Assembly (NCBI RefSeq): GCF_012396365.1
Contig: NZ_JAAXPG010000031.1
Span: 1-64,000 of the forward strand
Reading direction: 5' to 3'
From: Nocardiopsis alborubida
GTDB lineage: Bacteria; Actinomycetota; Actinomycetes; Streptosporangiales; Streptosporangiaceae
Length of the DNA: 64,000 bases
Shown: piece after piece, positions 61,218 to 64,000 of the stretch
Position numbering within the stretch: the stretch's first letter is position 1
Layout: each line of letters opens with the position of its first letter
Position numbers and translations under genes: made by a program
Notes under the pieces: model-generated
Databases searched by the model: none
The model's input: the letters and a program-made list of their open reading frames with translations, nothing else
Told to the model about the DNA's origin: nothing

Positions 61218-62099
61218 TCAGCCCCGGGCGGCCGGCAGTGTACGGCTCAGGAAGCCCCGGATGTGGCTGGCCGTGCTGTCCAGATGGCTCTCCAGCAGGA
61301 AGTGGCCGCCTCCGGGCACCAGGTGGATCTCGGCGTCCGGCAGGTCCCGGGCGAAGGCGCGCGCGCCTTCGGGGCCGAAGATGCGGTCCTCCGCTCCCCA
61401 CACGGCCAGGAGCGGGACGCGGCTCTCCCGGAAGTACGCGTGCACCCGCGGGTAGAGGGGCGGGTTGGTGGCGTAGTCGCGGAAGAGGGCGAGCTGTACG
61501 AGGTCGTTGCCGGGGCGGCTGATGTCACGGTGGTCGGCCGTCCAGGTGTCGGGGTCGACCAGTTCGGGGCGGTCCACCCCGTGCAGGTACTGCCAGCGGA
61601 CGGCGTCCAGGCCGAGGGCGGCGCGGACCGCCGGTTCCGTCGCGGGCCCCGGGGCCTTGGCGTAGGCCCACACGGGCGCCCAGAACCCGGGGACGAAGCC
61701 GTCCTCGTAGGCGTTGCCGTTCTGGGTGACCACCGCGGTGATCGCCTCCGGGGCGCGCAGCGCGAGCCGCCACCCGATGGGGGCTCCGTAGTCCTGCACG
61801 TAGACGGCGTAGCTGGTGACGCCGAGCCCGGCCAGGAGCGCCTCCGTGACGTCGGTGAGCGCGTCGAACGTGTACGCGAACGCGTCGGCGGGCGGGGTGT
61901 CGGAGCGGCCGAAGCCGAGGTGGTCGGGGGCGATGACGCGGAACCTGTCGGCGAGTTCCGGGATCAGTCGGCGGAACATGCGCGAGCTGGTGGGGAACCC
62001 GTGCAGGAGCACCAGGGCGGGCGCGTCGCGGGGTCCGGCCTCCCGGTAGAAGACGCGGTGTCCGCGCACGGTGGCGTACTGGTGGCGGATCTCCGTCAT
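61218..62099 (-). CDS. alpha/beta hydrolase, haloalkane dehalogenase/epoxide hydrolase type
   Basis: This 293-residue enzyme has the oxyanion HGFPTSSRMF and a nucleophile elbow YVQDYGAPIG where the nucleophile is Asp 103, as in haloalkane dehalogenases and epoxide hydrolases rather than esterases. The acid and His are in VWGAEDRIFG and PGGGHFLLES. ATG 62099 has GGAAGG. An operator-like repeat precedes it, and a divergent CGNR regulator lies 92 bases away, so that regulator probably controls it. The substrate is unknown. Confidence 0.88.
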   Translation of the reverse strand: MTEIRHQYATVRGHRVFYREAGPRDAPALVLLHGFPTSSRMFRRLIPELADRFRVIAPDHLGFGRSDTPPADAFAYTFDALTDVTEALLAGLGVTSYAVYVQDYGAPIGWRLALRAPEAITAVVTQNGNAYEDGFVPGFWAPVWAYAKAPGPATEPAVRAALGLDAVRWQYLHGVDRPELVDPDTWTADHRDISRPGNDLVQLALFRDYATNPPLYPRVHAYFRESRVPLLAVWGAEDRIFGPEGARAFARDLPDAEIHLVPGGGHFLLESHLDSTASHIRGFLSRTLPAARG

Positions 62100-62102
62100 G
62101 AC

Positions 62103-62130
62103 TAACCTTCCAAAGCATCTTTGATGGTTA
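62103..62130. promoter_or_regulatory. candidate operator for the CGNR regulator
   Basis: TAACC and GGTTA bracket a partial palindrome with inner CCAAAG and CTTTG halves, just upstream of the hydrolase start and 62 bases from the CGNR start. A direct repeat GGTTACCTGT / GGTAACCTGT begins here and at 62158. Confidence 0.4.
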
Positions 62131-62191
62131 CCTGTGCCCTCAGTGGAGCGGATGCGAGGTAACCTGTCAAATCGATGAAGAGGGTTAGTTC

Positions 62192-62710
62192 GTGAGGTGG
62201 GCGGCCATGATCGACGAGGGAGCGCTGCTCGAAGCGCTGAACAGCACCCCGGTGGTGGACGGCCGGCCGCGGGACCTGTGGGCCGATGACGCCGCGCTGG
62301 GGCGGTGGGCGCGGGAGCACGGCGGTCCCGGCGGCGCGTCGGAGGCCGGCTGGCTGCGGACGGCGAGGGACGTGCTCCAGGCCGCCACGCGCGGCCCCGT
62401 GCCCGAGGCGCGGATGCGACGGATGCTCGCCGGGGTCTCCCGGCTTCCCGAGATCGGCGGGTCGGACCTGCGGTGGCGTCTGCACGCGCCGCCCGAGCGG
62501 ATGCTCGCGGTGGAACTGGTGCTCGCCTGGTACGACGTCCGGGAGCGCAGGCCCGGACGGCTGCGCCCCTGCGGCAACGGCGAGTGCCGCCTCTTCCTCC
62601 TCGACCGCAGCCGCGCCAACACCGCCCGCTGGTGTTCGATGAGGACCTGCGGCAACCGCCTGAAGGCGCGCCGCCACCAGGAGCGCGCCCGGCAGACCCC
62701 GGAGCCCTGA
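62192..62710 (+). CDS. CGNR zinc-finger transcriptional regulator
   Basis: This 172-residue protein has an N-terminal ABATE-type domain (about 5-115, with LNSTPVVDGRPRDLWADD) and a C-terminal CGNR zinc finger: Cys at LRPCGNGECRLFLLD and CSMRTCGNRLKARRH. The latter is the family name motif. Such proteins are repressors or activators of neighbouring genes. GTG 62192 has AGAGGG seven bases upstream; ATG 62207 is an alternative. It is divergent from the alpha/beta hydrolase, its likely target. Confidence 0.9.
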   Translation: MRWAAMIDEGALLEALNSTPVVDGRPRDLWADDAALGRWAREHGGPGGASEAGWLRTARDVLQAATRGPVPEARMRRMLAGVSRLPEIGGSDLRWRLHAPPERMLAVELVLAWYDVRERRPGRLRPCGNGECRLFLLDRSRANTARWCSMRTCGNRLKARRHQERARQTPEP

Positions 62711-62730
62711 CGGGCGCACGCGGTCAGCGT

Positions 62731-63450
62731 TCAGGCGGCGTCGGCGCCCGCCCCGGCGTCCGTCCCCGCCTCGGGAGCGTACATCCGGCCCAGGTCGGCG
62801 AACACCTCGGTGTTGAGCTGGTAGGCCAGCCGCGTCTCGGCCACCAGGCGGTCGGCGGCGGCCCCGTCCAGGTTCAGGGAGTCGAGCCGTTCCCGGTACC
62901 CGGTCCGGAAGCGGGGCAGGCTGCCCAGTGCGTCGAAGACGTAGAAGGAGACGCCGGCCGCGTCGGTCAGGCCGTAGGTCCTGGCGGCCACGCGGCGGAT
63001 GAACTGGCCGCCGGACACGTCGCCCATGTAGCGGGTGTAGTGGTGGGCGACGAACCCCTCGGGGCGGTCGGCCATCTGCTCGATGCGCGCCGCGTAGGTG
63101 CGGGTGGCCGGGGTGGGGGCGATCCTGTCGCGCCAGTCGGCGCCGAGCAGGTGCTCCAGGTCGCGGACCAGCGCGGGGACCCGCTCCAGTTCCGGGTGGC
63201 GGAACCTTCCGGCGACGGGGTCGTCCGCCAGCCGTCGGCCGGTCTCCTCCAGCGCGACGTAGGCGAAGTAGTGCTGGGCGACCATGCCGGTGTACCCGTC
63301 CAGGGGAAGCGTGCCGTCCATGAGGGCCCGGGTGAACCCGTGGTCCTCGGCGGCCTGGTGGTCGCTCCAGGTCGCCGCGCGGAGCCGTTCGGAGAACGTC
63401 TCGGGTGCGTCGGGGGCGGTCGTCGCGGGAACCTCGGCCGTTGTGCTCAT
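62731..63450 (-). CDS. biliverdin-producing heme oxygenase
   Basis: This 239-residue enzyme opens heme to biliverdin, iron and carbon monoxide. The proximal His is in ATWSDHQAAEDHGF (His 31) and the distal helix has GDVSGGQFIRR, the HmuO/HO-1 type motif. The last 15 residues are low complexity. ATG 63450 has GGAGA; the TTG-like upstream extension is unnecessary. Two matching operators lie 32-90 bases upstream. It likely supplies iron from heme; no heme transporter is in view. Confidence 0.95.
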   Translation of the reverse strand: MSTTAEVPATTAPDAPETFSERLRAATWSDHQAAEDHGFTRALMDGTLPLDGYTGMVAQHYFAYVALEETGRRLADDPVAGRFRHPELERVPALVRDLEHLLGADWRDRIAPTPATRTYAARIEQMADRPEGFVAHHYTRYMGDVSGGQFIRRVAARTYGLTDAAGVSFYVFDALGSLPRFRTGYRERLDSLNLDGAAADRLVAETRLAYQLNTEVFADLGRMYAPEAGTDAGAGADAA

Positions 63451-63481
63451 CGGTGCTCTCCGCCTTCGGTCCGGCATCTTT

Positions 63482-63496
63482 ATGACATCATGTCAT
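63482..63496. promoter_or_regulatory. heme oxygenase operator, copy 1
   Basis: ATGACATCATGTCAT: perfect arms ATGACA and TGTCAT with a three-base spacer, 32 bases upstream of the heme oxygenase start. Copy 2 lies 43 bases further. Confidence 0.7.
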
Positions 63497-63524
63497 TTAG
63501 GCGGAGGCCGCTGTCAAGAGGGAT

Positions 63525-63539
63525 ATGACACCCTGTCAT
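63525..63539. promoter_or_regulatory. heme oxygenase operator, copy 2
   Basis: ATGACACCCTGTCAT repeats the arms of copy 1 with spacer CCC. The start-to-start distance of 43 bases is about four helical turns. Confidence 0.7.
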
Positions 63540-63540
63540 G

Positions 63541-64000
63541 AAAACTCGCCCGGTACGCCAAGGCGCGGCCGATCCGGAATCCGCCCCAGATTCGGTCGGC
63601 GGTCCGTTCGGCGGTCCGCCCCGGGCTCCGTGCCGAGGTCCGCGGCCCCGCTCGCGGGCGCGCCTCCCGCGGGGGCGCCCGCCTCTCCGGAGAGGTCTCG
63701 GGTACGCTCGGAGAAATCCGGGAAGTGTCCCCCGTCACACCCTGCATGTGCTCGTGCATGGGCATATGCCCGTTCCGTCCGAACATGGGGGCGAAGCGTC
63801 AGCGAGTTCTCCACCGCAGGCCAACAGCCCCTCACACAGGGAGAACAGGACTGTGATCCCGGTCTCCGTCGTCGGATGTGTCTCGTCACGGCCGCTGGTC
63901 AACAGGTCACCGGGGCGTTTATCGTTTGGGTGTCGTGCGGTCCGGACCGCCGGGAGGACCCGGGGCGCTTCCCGGGTCCACGCGGCGCGACACGGCACCC
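63541..64000. other. 460-base region without a supported gene at the window end
   Basis: Reading frames here have poor codon use and no homology I recognise. A perfect palindrome GGGCATATGCCC is at 63760-63771, within a stretch of repeated TGCATG/GCATGG words. The region near 63910-63940 (CGTTTATCGTTTGGGTGTCG) is A/T-richer and may be a promoter for a gene beyond the window. Confidence 0.4.

Noticed and set aside
63514..63998. Overlapping minus-strand ORFs at the window end
   Set aside because: Poor codon bias, no domain and no good start; the region looks intergenic with the heme oxygenase operators at its edge.

Overview
The window is very G+C-rich chromosomal DNA with dense genes, GTG and TTG starts and actinobacterial gene types (NrtR, KstR-like TetR, CGNR regulator, Asp23 cluster, DUF3618, DUF4429, M16 protease pair). 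I infer a filamentous actinomycete, probably near Nocardiopsis or its relatives; no single marker in the window proves the genus. It opens in the 3' end of a 5S rRNA gene, so it starts just downstream of an rRNA operon.

Layout. 1-8 kb: a SAM methyltransferase, a large class A penicillin-binding protein, and a facing three-gene operon (toroid prenyltransferase-like protein, methyltransferase with an apparent CTG start, GT4 glycosyltransferase). 8-14.5 kb: an MBL hydrolase beside a KstR-like TetR regulator, a membrane-tethered sigma-like protein, and nadA divergent from nrtR around a clear palindrome. 14.6-18.4 kb: a complete OpuC/ProU-type ABC importer (ATPase, two permeases, lipoprotein). 18.5-26 kb: flavin reductase and SppA, a lipoprotein, paired M16 peptidases, and a Ser/Thr kinase. 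26-31.4 kb: an odd compact tRNA with a UAG anticodon, bcp, a CDP-alcohol phosphatidyltransferase, a DUF3618 protein, a decayed TnpB, a PLP aldolase/deaminase and purU. 31.7-34.4 kb: a six-gene Asp23/Gls24 envelope cluster. 34.8-38.7 kb: amidohydrolase, RpiR regulator and sodium symporter tied together by two matching operators. 38.7-41.8 kb: a defence-like operon of a HEPN/Abi-like protein, an N6-adenine methylase with an N-terminal HTH and a half-size specificity subunit, with no restriction subunit. 42.2-46.9 kb: a tandem glycine riboswitch ahead of gcvT-gcvH-glyA-sdaA, a route from glycine to serine to pyruvate. 47-64 kb: a class D beta-lactamase homologue lacking its catalytic lysine, DAHP synthase, an acyl-CoA synthetase, a DUF4429/SHOCT protein, proline iminopeptidase, a DUF4173 membrane protein, a ferredoxin and its reductase, asparaginase, an exonuclease, a TetR regulator, an alpha/beta hydrolase facing a CGNR regulator, and a heme oxygenase behind twin operators.

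The best candidates for something undescribed are the HEPN/Abi-methylase-specificity operon (38745-41774), the class I-shaped tRNA with a Leu-type UAG anticodon (26039-26112), the membrane-anchored sigma-like protein (10164-11624) and the lysine-less OXA-like protein (47127-48044). All functional statements rest on reading the sequence and on recalled family features; no database search was run.
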